Source: Calliopsis andreniformis (Eukaryota; Arthropoda; Insecta; Hymenoptera; Andrenidae). Taken from it: a DNA stretch of 64,000 nucleotides. The position numbers and the translations under genes are program-made. Positions within the stretch are counted from its first letter, which is position 1. Each line of letters starts with the position of its first letter. This document shows positions 39,701 through 52,000 of this stretch, in pieces. The stretch lies in the NCBI RefSeq assembly GCF_051401765.1, contig NW_027480494.1, positions 1,116,001 through 1,180,000 on the forward strand. Reading direction: 5' to 3'. Under the pieces are notes generated by a model. The model saw only the letters and a list, made by a program, of their open reading frames with translations. It ran no database searches and was not told the origin of the DNA.

Positions 39701-41943
39701 ATAGCCATAGCAGCCATAGCCATAGCCAAACCCATAGCAGCCATAGCCATAGCCAAACCCATAGCAGCCATAGCCATAGCCATAGCAGTCATGGCCATAG
39801 CCATAGACAAAGCAGCCATAGCCATAGCCACAGCCATAGCAGCCACAGCCATAACCATAGCAGACATAGCCATAGCCATAGCAGACATAACCACAGCCAC
39901 AGCAGCCATAGCCATAGCCATAGCAGCCATAGCCATAGCCATAGCAGCCAGAGCCAGAGCCACAGCAGCCGTAGACATAGCCATAGCCTCAGGGGCCATA
40001 GGCATAACCATAGCCATAGCAGCCATAGAAATAGCCATAGCCGCCACAGCCATGGCCATTGTATCCAAAACCATAGCCATAGCAGCCATAGCCAAAGACA
40101 TAACCATAGCAGCCATAGCCATAGCCATAGCCATAGCCAAAGCAGCCATAGCCATAGCCATAGCAGACATAGCCATAGCCATAGCCATAGCAGCCGTATC
40201 CATAGCCATAGTAGCCATAGCCATAGCCATAGCAGCCATAGTCGCCATAGCCATAACCATAGCAGCCATAGCCATAGCCATAGCAGACATAGCCATAGCC
40301 ATAGCCATAGCAGCCGTATCCATAGCCATAGCCATTGCAGCCATAGCCATAGCCATTGCAGCCATAGCCATAGCCATAGCAGCCATAGCCATAGCCATAC
40401 CCATAGCAGCCATAGCCATAGCCATAGCAGTCATGGCCATAGCCATAGACAAAGCAACCATAGCCATAGCCACAGCCATAGCAGCCATAGCCATAACCAT
40501 AGCAGCCATAGCCATAGCCATAGCAGACATAACCACAGCCATAGCAGCCATAGCCATAGCCATAGCAGCCATAGCCATCGCCATAGCCTTAGCAGCAATA
40601 GCCATAGTCATAGCCATAGCCATAGCAGCCATAGCCATCGCCATAGCCTTAGCAGCAATAGCCATAGTCATAGCCATAGCCATAGCAGCCATAGCCATAG
40701 CCATAGCCATAGCAGCCACAGCCGTAGCCATAGCAGCCATAGCCATAGCCATAGCAGCCATAGTAGACATAGCCATAGCCATAGCAGCCAGAGCCAGAGC
40801 CACAGCAGCCGTAGACATAGCCATAGCATCCATAGCCATAGCAGCCGTAGCCATAGCCATAGCTGCCATAGCCATAACCTTAGCCATTGCAGCCATAGCC
40901 ATAGCCATAGCAGCCATAGCCGTAGCCATAGCAGCCATAGCCATAGTCATAGCAGCCATAGCCATAGCCATAGCAGCCATAGCGATAGCCGTAGCAGCCG
41001 TAGGCATAGCCATAGCAGCCATAGCTACATCCATAGCAGACACAAACATAGCCACAGCCATAGCAGCCATAATCATAGCCATAGCCATAGCCGCCACAGC
41101 CATGGCCATAGTATCCAAAACCATAGCCATAGCAGCCATAGCCAATGTCATAGCCATAGCAGCCATAGCCATAGCCATAGCCATAGCAGCCATAGCCATA
41201 TCCATAGCAGCCATAGCCGTAGCCATAGCAGCCATAGCCATAGCCAATGCAGCCATAACCATAGCCATAGCATCCATAGTGATAGCCATAGCAGCCGTAG
41301 GCAGAGCCATAGCAACCATAGCTATATCCATAGCAGACACACACATAGCCACAGCCATAGCAGCCATAATCATAGCCATAGCCATAGCAGCTGTAGCCAT
41401 TGCCAAAGCGGCCATAGCCATAGCCACAGCAGCCTTAGCCATAGCCATAGCCATAGCAGACATAGCCATAGCCATAGCCATAGCAGCCTTGGCCGTAGCC
41501 ATAGTCATAGCAGACATAGCCATAGCCATAGCCATAGCAGCCATAGCCATAGCCATAGCAGCCGTAGCCATAGCAGCCGCAGCCATAGCCATAGCCATAG
41601 CAGCCATTGCCATAGCCATTGCAGCCATAACCACAGCCATAGCAGCCATAGCCATAGCCATAGCAGCCATAGGCATATCCATAGCAGCGAGAGCCAGAGC
41701 CGCAGCAGCCGTAGACATAGCCATATCCTTAGCAGCCATAGACATAACCATAGCAATAGCAGCCATAGCTATAGCCATAGCTGCCATAGCCATGGCCATA
41801 GTAGCCAAAGCCATAGCCATAGCAGCCATAGCCACAGCCATAGCAGACATAGCCACAGCCATAGCAGCCATAGCCATACCCATAGCAGCCGTAGACATAG
41901 CCATAGCCTTAGCAGCCATAGACATAATCATAGCCATAGCAGC
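36736..41943. repeat. Second arm of the ~5.2-kb duplication in copy 3
   Basis: This arm repeats the previous one at a final offset of 5,223 bp and then rejoins the copy-2 order near 41,940 (copy 2 position about 19,140, offset 22,800). It keeps the perfect 60-bp pair (40561-40680). Differences from the first arm include CACAAACATAG near 41,040 where the first arm has CACACACATAG, and CATAGCAGCC at 40681 where the first arm has a GCAGCTATAG word. Confidence 0.8.
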
Positions 41944-44900
41944 CATAGCCATAGCCACAGCAGCCACAGCCATGGCCATAGTAGCCAAAGCCATAGCCAT
42001 GGCCATAGTAGCCAAAGCCATAGCCATTGCAGCCATAGCCATAGACATAGCCATAGCCGCCAGAACCATAGCCGTAGCCATAGCCATAGCAGCCATAGCC
42101 ATAGACATAGCAGCCATACCAATGGCCATAGTAGCCAAAGCCGTAGCCATAGCAGCCATAGCCATAGCCATATCCATAGCGGCCATAGCCATAGCCATAG
42201 CGGTCATAGCCATAGCCATAGCCATAGCAGCCATAGCCATAGCCATAGCCATAGCCATAGCAGCCATAGCCATAGCCATAGCAGCCATAGCCATAGCCAT
42301 AGCAGACATAGCCACAGCCATAGCAGCCATAGCCATAGCCATAGCAGCCATAGCCATAGCCATAGCAGTCATAGCCATAGACATAGCCATAGCAGCTATA
42401 GCCATAGCCATAGCCATAGCAGACATAGCCATAGCCATAGCAGCCATAGCCATAGCCATACCCATAGCAGCCATAGCCATAGCCATAGCAATCATGGCCA
42501 TAGCCAGAGACAAAGCAGCCATAGTCATAGCCACAGCCATAGCAGCCATAGCCATAACCATAGCAGCCATAGCCATAGCCATAGCAGACATAACCACAGC
42601 CATAGCAGCCATAGCCATAGCCATAGCTGCCATAGGCATGGCAATAGTAGCCAAAGCCATAGCCATAGCAGCCATAGCCATAGACATAGCCATAGCAGCC
42701 ATAGCCACAGCCATAGCAGCCATAGCCATAGCCATAGCTGCCATAGGCATAGCCATACCCATAGCAGCCATAGACATAGCCATAGCAGTCATAGCCATAG
42801 CCATAGCCATAGCCATAGCAGCCATAGCCATAGCCATAGCAGCCATAGCCATAGCCATAGCAGCCATAGCAATAGCCATAGCAGCCATAACCACAGCCAT
42901 AGCAGCCATAGCCATAGCCATAGCAGCCATAGCCATAGCCATAGCAGTCATAGCCATGGACATAGCCATAGCAGCTATAGCCATAGCCATAGCCATAGCA
43001 GACATAGCCATAGCCATAGCAGCCATAGCCATAGCCATACCCATAGCAGCCATAGCCATAGCCATAGCAATCATGGCCATAGCCAGAGACAAAGCAGCCA
43101 TAGTCATAGCCACAGCCATAGCAGCCATAGCCATAACCATAGCAGCCATAGCCATAGCCATAGCAGACATAACCACAGCCATAGCAGCCATAGCCATAGC
43201 CATAGCTGCCATAGGCATGGCAATAGTAGCCAAAGCCATAGCCATAGCAGCCATAGCCATAGACATAGCCTTGGCAGCCATAGACATAACCATGGCCATA
43301 GTAGCCATAGCCATAGCCATAGCAGCCATAGCCATAGCCATAGCAGCCGTAGCGATTGCCATAGCAGCCATAGGCATACCCATAGCAGCCGGAGCCAGAG
43401 CCACTGCAGCCGTAGACATAGCCATAGCCTTAGCAGGCATAGCCATAGCCATAGCCATAGCAGCTATAGCCATAGCCATAGCAGCCATACCAATGGCCAT
43501 AGTAGCCAAAGCCGTAGCCATAGCAGCCATAGCCATAGCCATATCCATAGCGGCCATAGCCATAGCCATAGCAGTCATAGCCATAGCCATAGCCATAGCA
43601 GCCATGGCCGTAGCCATAGCCATAGCCATAGCAGACATAGCCACAGCCATAGCAGCCATAGTCATAGCCATAGCTGCCATAGGCATAGCCATACCCATAG
43701 CAGCCATAGACATAGCCATAGCAGACATAGCCATAGCCATACCCATAGCAGCCGGAGCCAGAGCCACTGCAGCCGTAGACATAGCCATAGCCTTAGCAGG
43801 CATAGCCATAGCCATAGCAGCCATAGCCATAGCCATAGCAGCCATACCAATGGCCATAGTAGCCAAAGCCGTAGCCATAGCAGCCATAGCCATAGCCATA
43901 TCCATAGCGGCCATAGCCATAGCCATAGCAGTCATAGCCATAGCCATAGCCATAGCCATAGCAGCCATAGCCATAGCCATAGCAGACATAGCCATAGCCA
44001 TAGCCATAGCAGTCGTATCCATAGCCATAGTAGCCATAGCCACAGCCATAGCAGCCATAGTCGCCATAGCCATAACCATAGCAGCCATAGCCATAGCCAT
44101 AGCAGACATAGCCATAGCCATAGCCATAGCAGCCGTATCCATAGCCATAGTAGCCATAGCCATAGCCATAGCAGACATAGCCGCCATAGCCATAGCCATA
44201 GCAGCCATAGCCATAGCCATTGCAGCCATAGCCATAGCCATAGCAGCCATAGCCATAGCCATACCCATAGCAGCCATAGCCATAGCCATACCCATAGCAG
44301 CCATAGCCATAGCCATAGCAGTCATGGCCATAGCCATAGACAAAGCAACCATAGCCATAGCCACAGCCATAGCAGCCATAGCCATAACCATAGCAGCCAT
44401 AGCCATAGCCATAGCAGACATAACCACAGCCATAGCAGCCATAGCCATAGCCATAGCAGCCATAGCCATCGCCATAGCCTTAGCAGCAATAGCCATAGTC
44501 ATAGCCATAGCCATAGCAGCTATAGCCATAGCCATAGCCATAGCAGCCGCAGCCGTTGCCATAGCAGCCATAGCCATAGCCATAGCAGCCATAGTAGACA
44601 TAGCCATAGCCATAGCAGCCATAGCCATAGCCATAGCAGCCATAGCCATAGCTATAGCAGCCAGAGCCAGAGCCACAGCAGCCGTAGACATAGCCATAGC
44701 CTTAGCAGCCATAGCCATAACCATAGCTATAGCAGCCATAGCCATAGCAGCCATAGACATATCCATAGCAGCCAGAGCCAGAGCCACAGCAGCCGTAGAC
44801 ATAGCCATAGCATCCATAGCCATAGCCGCCGTAGCCATAGCCATAGCTGCCATAGTCATAACCTTAGCCATTGCAGCCATAGCCATAGCCATAGCAGCCA

Positions 44901-45409
44901 TAGCCGTAGCCATAGCAGCCATAGCCATAGTCATAGCAGCCATAGCCATAGCCATAGCAGCCATAGCGATAGCCGTAGCAGCCGTAGGCATAGCCATAGC
45001 AGCCATAGCTATATCCATAGCAGACACACACATAGCCACAGCCATAGCAGCCATAATCATAGCCATAGCCATAGCAGCCAATGCCATAGCCATAGCCATA
45101 GCCATAGCAGCCGATGCCATATCCATAGCCATAGCAGCCGATGCCATATCCATAGCCATAGCAGCTGTAGCTATTGCCAAAGCGGCCATAGCCATAGCCA
45201 CAGCAGCCTTAGCCATAGCCATAGCCATAGCAGACATAGCCATAGCCATAGCCATAGCAGCCTTAGCCATAGCCATAGTCATAGCAGCCATAGCCATAGC
45301 CATAGCCATAGCAGCCATAGCCAAAGCCATAGCAGCCATAGCCATAGCAGCCGCAGCCATAGCCATAGCCATAGCAGCCATTGCCATAGCCATAGCAGCC
45401 ATAACCACA

Positions 45410-48245
45410 GCCATAGCAGCCATAGCCATAGCCATAGCAGCCATAGCCATAGCCATAGCAGCCATAGCCATAGCCATAGCAGCCAGAGCCAGAGCCATAG
45501 CAGCCATAGCCATAGCCATAGCAGCCATAGCCATAGCCATAGCAGCCAGAGCCAGAGCCACAGCAGCCGTAGTCATAGCCATAGCCTTAGCAGACATACA
45601 CAGAACCATAGCCATAGCAGCCATAGCCATAGCCATAGCAGCCATAGTCACAGCCATAGCAGCCATAGCCATAGCCGTAGCAGCCATAGCCATAGCCATA
45701 GCAGCCATAACCATAGCCATAGCAGCCATAGCGATAGCCATAGCAGCCGTAGGCAGAGCCATAGCAGCCATAGCTATATCCATAGTAGACACACACATAG
45801 CCACAGGCATAGCAGCCATAATCATAGCCATAGCCATAGCAGCCAATGCCATAGCCATAGTCATAGCAGCTGTAGCCACTGCCAAAGCGGCCATAGCCAT
45901 AGCCACAGCAGCCTTAGCCATAGCCATAGCCACAGCAGCCATAGCCATAGCAGCCGCAGCCATAGCCACAGCCATAGCAGCCATAGCCATAACCATAGCA
46001 GCCATAGCCATAGCAGACATAACCACAGCCATAGCAGCCATAGCCACAGCCATAGCAGCCATAGCCATAGCCATAGCAGCCAGAGGCAGAGCCACAGCAG
46101 CCGCAGACATAGCCATAGCCTTAGGAGCCATAGACATAACCATAGCCATAGCAGCCATAGCCATAGCCATAGCCGCCACAGCCATGGCCATAGTATCCAA
46201 AACCATAGCCATAGCAGCCATAGCCAAAGACATAGCCATAGCAGCCATAGCCATAGCCATAGCCATAGCCATAGCCATAGCAGCCATAGCCATAGCCATA
46301 GCAGACATAGCCATAGCCATAGCCATAGCAGCCGTATCCATAGCCATAGTAGCCATAGCAATAGCCATAGCACCCATAGTCGACATAGCCATAACCATAG
46401 CAGCCATAGCCATAGCCATAGCAGACATAGCCATAGCCATAGCCATAGCAGCCGTATCCATAGACATAGTAGACATAGCCATAGCCATAGCAGCCATAGC
46501 CGCCATAGCTATAGCCATAGCAGCCATAGTAGACACAGCCATAGCCATAGCAGCCGTAGCCATAGCCATAGCAGCCATAGCCATAGCCATAGCAGCCATA
46601 GCCATACGCGTAGCAGCCATAGCAGCCATAGGCGTACTCATAGCAGCCATAGGCGTACTCATAGCAGCCGGAGCCAGAGCCACAGCAGCCGTAGGCATAG
46701 CCATAGCCTCAGCAGCCATAGCCATAACCATGCCCATAGCAGCCATAGCCATAGCCATAGCAGCCATTGCAATGGCCATAGTAGCCAAAGCCGTAGCCAT
46801 AGCAGCCATAGGCATAGCCATATTCATAGCAGCCATAGCCATAGCCATAGCAGTCATAGCCATAGCCATAGCCATAGCAGCCATAGCCATAGCCATAGCC
46901 ATAGCAGCCATAGCCATAACCAAAGCAGCCATAGCCACAGCCATAGCACCCATAGCCATAGCCATAGCAGCCATAGCCATAGCCATAGCAGCCAGAGCCA
47001 GAGCCACAGCAGCCGTAGACATAGCCATAGCCATAGCAGCCATAGCCATAACCAAAGCAGCCATAGCCACAGCCATAGCACCCATAGCCATAGCCATAGC
47101 AGCAATAGCCATAGCCATAGCAGCCATAGCCATACCCATAGCAGCCATAGCCATAGCCATAGTAGTCATAGCCATAGCCATAGCCATAGCAGCCATACCA
47201 ATGGCCATAGTAGCCAAAGCCGTAGCCATAGCAGCCATAGCCATAGCCATATCCATAGCGGCCATAGCCATAGCCATAGCAGTCATAGCCATAGCCATAG
47301 CCATAACAGCCATGGCCATAGCCATAGCCATAGCAGCCATAGCCATAGCCATAGCAGCCATAGCCATAGCCATACCAGACATAGCCACAGCCATAGCAGC
47401 CATAGCCACAGCCATAGCAGCCATAGCAATAGCCATAGCAGCCATAACCACAGCCATAGCAGCCATAGCCATAGCCATAGCAGCCATAGCCATAGCCATA
47501 GCTGTTATAGCCATAGACATAGCCATAGCAGCCATAGCCATAGCCATAGCCATAGCAGACATAGCCATAGCCATAGCAGCCATAGCCATAGCCAAACCCA
47601 TAGCAGCCATAGCCATAGCCATAGCAGTCATGGCCATAGCCATAGACAAAGCAGCCATAGCCATAGCCACAGCCATAGCAGCCATAGCCATAACCATAGC
47701 AGCCATAGCCATAGCCATAGCAGACATAACCACAGCCACAGCAGCCATAGCCATAGCCATAGCAGCCATAGCCATAGCCATAGCAGCCAGAGCCAGAGCC
47801 ACAGCAGCCGTAGACATAGCCATAGCCTTAGGGGCCATAGACATAACCATAGCCATAGCAGCCATAGAAATAGACATAGCCGCCACAGCCATGGCCATTG
47901 TATCCAAAACCATAGCCATAGCAGCCATAGCCAAAGACATAACCATAGCAGCCATAGCCATAGCCATAGCCATAGCCATAGCAGCCATAGCCATAGCCAT
48001 AGCAGACATAGCCATAGCCATAGCCATAGCAGCCATAGCCATAGCCATTGCAGCCATAGCCATAGCCATAGCAGCCATAGCCATAGCCATACCCATAGCA
48101 GCCATAGCCATAGCCATAGCAGTCATGGCCATAGCCATAGACAAAGCAACCATAGCCATAGCCACAGCCATAGCAGCCATAGCCATAACCATAGCAGCCA
48201 TAGCCATAGCCATAGCAGACATAACCACAGCCATAGCAGCCATAG
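45410..48245. repeat. Nested partial higher-order start inside copy 3
   Basis: Up to about 45,410 the order follows copy 1 at 7.3-8.1 kb. It then jumps to a segment that resembles the start of a higher-order unit: the ATACACAGAACC marker near 45,597, GTAGACACACACATAG near 45,786, and ATCCAAAACC near 46,195 (compare 695, 884 and 1265). Near 48,250 it returns to the order seen at about 7.83 kb. So a diverged piece of a unit start lies inside another unit. It also differs from copies 1-3 by holding an extra AATGCC-containing 27-bp segment before the GCTGTAGCCACTGCC marker. Confidence 0.65.
46909..47100. repeat. 132-bp direct duplication
   Basis: The marker ACCAAAGCAGCCATAGCC, followed by ACAGCCATAGCACCC, occurs at 46919 and again at 47051. 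The repeat period is 132 bp (44 triplets). The AGAGCC/GTAGAC cassette near 46,995 lies between the two occurrences. Confidence 0.8.
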
Positions 48246-49426
48246 CCATAGCCATAGCAGCCATAGGCATATCCATAGCCATAGCAGCTGTAGCTATTGC
48301 CAAAGCGGCCATAGCCATAGCCACAGCAGCCTTAGCCATAGCCATAGCAGACATAGCCATAGCCATAGCCATAGCAGCCTTAGCCATAGCCATAGTCATA
48401 GCAGCCATAGCCATAGCCATAGCCATAGCAGCCATAGCCAAAGCCATAGCAGCCATAGCCATAGCAGCCGCAGCCATAGCCATAGCCATAGCAGCCATTG
48501 CCATAGCCATAGCAGCCATAACCACAGCCATAGCGGCCACAGCCATAGCCATAGCAACCAGAGCCATAGCAGCCAGAGCCAGAGCCACAGCAGCCGTAGA
48601 CATAGCCATAGCCTTAGCAGCCATAGACATAATCATAGCCATAGCAGCCATAGCCATAGCCACAGCAGCCACAGCCATGGCCATAGTAGCCAAAGCCATA
48701 GCCATGGCCATAGTAGCCAAAGCCATAGCCATTGCAGCCATAGCCATAGACATAACGATAGCCGCCAAAACCGTAGCCGTAGCCATAGCCATAGCAGCCA
48801 TAGCCATAGTCATAGCAGCCATAGCCATAGCAGCCATAGCCACAGTCATAGCAGCCATAGCCATAGCCATAGGCATAGCAGCCATAGATATAGCCATAGC
48901 AGCCATAGCCATAGCCATACCCATAGCAGACATAGCCATAGCCACAGCCATAGCAGCCATAGCCATATCCATAGCAGCCATAGCCATAGCCATAGCAGCC
49001 ATAACCACAGCCACAGCAGCCATAGCCATAGCCATAGCAGCCATAGACATAGCCACAGCAGCCAGAGGCAGAGCCACAGCAGCCGTAGACATAGCCATAG
49101 CCTTAGCAGCCGTAGCCATAACCATAGCCATAGCAGCCATAGCCATAGCCATAGCAGCCATATCCATGGACATAGTAGCCAAAGCCATAGCCATAGCAGC
49201 CATAGCCATAGACATAGCCATAGCAGCCATAGCCGTAGCCATAGCCATAGCCATAGCAGTCATAGCCATAGCCATAGCTGCCATAGTCATAACCATAGCC
49301 ATAGAAGCCATAGCCATAGCCATAGCAGCCATAGCCGTAGCCATAGCAGCAGTAGCCATAGCCATAGCAGCCATAGCCATAGTCATAGCAGCCATAGCGA
49401 TAGCCATAGCAGCCATAGCCACAGCC

Positions 49427-51527
49427 ATGGCGGACATAGCAGCCATAGCCGTAGCCATAGCCATAGTCACAGCAGCCATAGCGATAGCCATAGCAGCCAT
49501 AGCCATAGTCATAGCAGCCATAGCCATAGCCACAGCCATATCAGCCATATCCATAGCCATAGCAGCCATAGCGATAGCCATAGCAGCCGTAGGCAGAGCC
49601 ATAGCAGCCATAGCTATATCCATAGTAGACACACACATAGCCACAGCCATAGCAGCCATAATCATAGCCATAGCCATAGCAGCCAATGCCATAGCCATAG
49701 CCATAGCAGCTGTAGCCATTGCCAAAGCGGCCATAGCCATAGCCACAGCAGCCTTAGCCATAGCCATAGCCAGAGCAGCCATAGCCATAGCAGCCGCAGC
49801 CATAGCCACAGCCATAGCAGCCATAGCCATAACCATAGCAGCCATAGCCATAGCCATAGCAGACATAACCACAGCCATAGCAGCCATAGCCATAGCCATA
49901 GCAGCCATAGCCATAGCCATAGCAGCCATAGCCATAGCCATAGCAGCCAGAGCCAGAGCCACAGCAGCCGTAGTCATAGCCATAGCCTTAGCAGACATAC
50001 ACAGAACCATAGCCATAGCAGCCATAGCCATAGCCATAGCAGCCATAGTCACAGCCATAGCAGCCATAGCCATAGCCGTAGCAGCCATAGCCATAGCCAT
50101 AGCAGCCATAACCATAGCCATAGCAGCCATAGCGATAGCCATAGCAGCCGTAGGCAGAGCCATAGCAGCCATAGCTATATCCATAGTAGACACACACATA
50201 GCCACAGGCATAGCAGCCATAATCATAGCCATAGCCATAGCAGCCAATGCCATAGCCATAGCCATAGCAGCTGTAGCCACTGCCAAAGCGGTCATAGCCA
50301 TAGCCACAGCAGCCTTAGCCATAGCCATAGCCACAGCAGCCATAGCCATAGCAGCCGCAGCCATAGCCACAGCCATAGCAGCCATAGCCATAACCATAGC
50401 AGCCATAGCCATAGCAGACATAACCACAGCCATAGCAGCCATAGCCACAGCCATAGCAGCCATAGCCATAGCCATAGCAGCCAGAGGCAGAGCCACAGCA
50501 GCCGCAGACATAGCCATAGCCTTAGGAGCCATAGACATAACCATAGCCATAGCAGCCATAGCCATAGCCATAGCCGCCACAGCCATGGCCATAGTATCCA
50601 ATACCATAGCCATAGCAGCCATAGCCAAAGACATAGCCACAGCAGCCATAGCCATAGCCATAGCCATAGCCATAGCCATAGCAGCCATAGCCATAGCCAT
50701 AGCAGACATAGCCATAGCCATAGCCATAGCAGCCGTATCCATAGCCATAGTAGCCATAGCAATAGCCATAGCACCCATAGTCGACATAGCCATAACCATA
50801 GCAGCCATAGCCATAGCCATAGCAGCCATAGCCATAGCCATAGCAGCCACAGCCGTAGCCATAGCAGCCATAGCCATAGCCATAGCAGCCATAGCCATAG
50901 CCATAGCAGCCATAGCGATAGCCGTAGCAGCCGTACGCATAGCCATAGCAGCCATAGCTATATCCATAGCAGACACACACATAGACACAGCCATAGCAGC
51001 CATAATCATAGCCATAGCCATAGCAGCCAATGCCATAGCCATAGCCATAGCCATAGCAGCCGATGCCATATCCATAGCCATAACAGCTGTAGCTATTGCC
51101 AAAGCGGCCATAGCCATAGCCACAGCAGCCTTAGCCATAGCCATAGCCATAGCAGACATAGCCATCGCCATAGCCATAGCCATAGCAGCCTTAGCGATAG
51201 CCATAGTCATAGCAGCCATAGCCATAGCCATAGCCATAGCAGCCATAGCCAAAGCCATAGCGGCCATAGCCATAGCAGCCGTAGCCATAGCCATAGCCAT
51301 AGCAGCCATTGCCATAGCCATAGCAGCCATAACCACAGCCATAGCGGCCATAGCCATAGCCAAAGCAGCCAGAGCCATAGCAGCCAGAGCCAGAGCAACA
51401 GCAGCCGTAGACATAGCCATAGCCTTAGCAACCATAGACATAATCATAGCCATAGCAGCCATAGCCATAGCCACAGCAGCCACAGCCATGGCCATAGTAG
51501 CCAAAGCCATAGCCATGGCCATAGTAG
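49427..51527. repeat. Start of a diverged fourth higher-order copy
   Basis: The ATGGCGGACATAG marker begins at 49427, preceded by ACAGCC instead of the CTCAGCC seen in copies 1-3. About 49,930-50,790 matches the nested segment at about 45,530-46,390 at an offset of 4,401 bp (CAGACATACACAG at 45591 and 49992), so these two share a lineage distinct from copies 1-3. From about 50,830 the order jumps to one like 7.6-8.3 kb. It does not continue as a full unit. Confidence 0.75.
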
Positions 51528-52000
51528 AAAAGCCATAGCCATTGCAGCCATAGCCATAGACATAGCCATAGCCGCCAAAACCATAGCCGTAGCCATAGCC
51601 ATAGCAGCCATAGCCATAGCCATAGCAGCCATAGCCATAGCAGCCATAGCCACAGTCATAGCAGCCATAGCCATAGCCATAGCCATTGCAGCCATAGACA
51701 TAGCCATAGCAGCCATAGCCATAGCCATACCCATAGCAGCCACAGCCATGGCCATAGTAGCCAAAGCCATAGCCATGGCCATAGTAGCCAAAGCCATAGC
51801 CATTGCAGCCATAGCCATAGACATAGCCATAGCCGCCAAAACCATAGCCGTAGCCATAGCCATAGCAGCCATAGCCATAGCCATAGCAGCCATAGCCATA
51901 GCAGCCATAGCCACAGTCATAGCAGCCATAGCCATAGCCATAACCATAGCAGCCATAGACATAGCCATAGCAGCCATAGCCATAGCCATACCCATAGCAG
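51480..52000. repeat. 261-bp tandem pair at the array boundary
   Basis: CACAGCCATGG occurs at 51481 and 51741, and the following 200 or more bases repeat the same order: doubled CATGGCC clusters, GCCGCCAAAACC, CACAGTCATAG, CATACCC. The second unit is 261 bp. The first is 260 bp because it carries the 1-bp loss at 51528-51531. The intact second unit serves as an internal reference for that change. Confidence 0.85.
51528..51531. other. Only frame-breaking indel found (net -1 bp)
   Basis: The expected word order GTAGCCAAAGCC, as seen in the next unit at about 51784, reads GTAGAAAAGCC here. Five bases (CCAAA) are replaced by four (AAAA). The plus ATA-GCC frame, open from 125, meets TAG at 51536-51538 as a result. 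The minus ATG-GCT frame, open from 63998, meets TGA at 51444-51446. To either side, the offsets between matched blocks that I measured are multiples of 3. Confidence 0.85.

Larger units (their letters stand above)
27224..49426. repeat. Higher-order copy 3 (expanded form, 22,203 bp)
   Basis: This copy starts at the ATGGCGGACATAG marker and follows copy 2 at an offset of 17,829 bp for about 2 kb. It then lacks one 180-bp block (offset 17,649 afterwards) and has a single copy of the 39-bp segment. It contains a direct duplication of about 5.2 kb (about 31632-41943) and a nested fragment of a higher-order start (about 45410-48245), and ends at the diverged marker at 49427. The T at 27265 differs from the C at 9436 in copy 2. 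Despite these rearrangements, the reading register relative to 125 is unchanged. Confidence 0.85.
125..51538 (+). other. 17,137-codon open frame, judged non-coding
   Basis: The frame reads ATA-GCC, so the product would be almost entirely Ile-Ala (IAIAIAA heptads) with scattered Thr, Val, Asp, Arg and Leu. No single substitution in ATA, GCC or GCA gives a stop, and length changes are in units of 3 bp, so the frame stays open without selection. The first ATG is simply the marker at 125, and the TAG at 51538 follows a 1-bp loss. I know of no protein family with this composition, and substitutions seem to fall at all three codon positions. I list it only so it is not mistaken for a giant gene. 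Confidence 0.9.

Noticed and set aside
125..51538. A single giant + strand gene of 17,137 codons
   Set aside because: The product would be Ile-Ala repeats with no known family. The frame cannot gain a stop by one substitution, and it ends only at a 1-bp loss, so openness is expected without selection.
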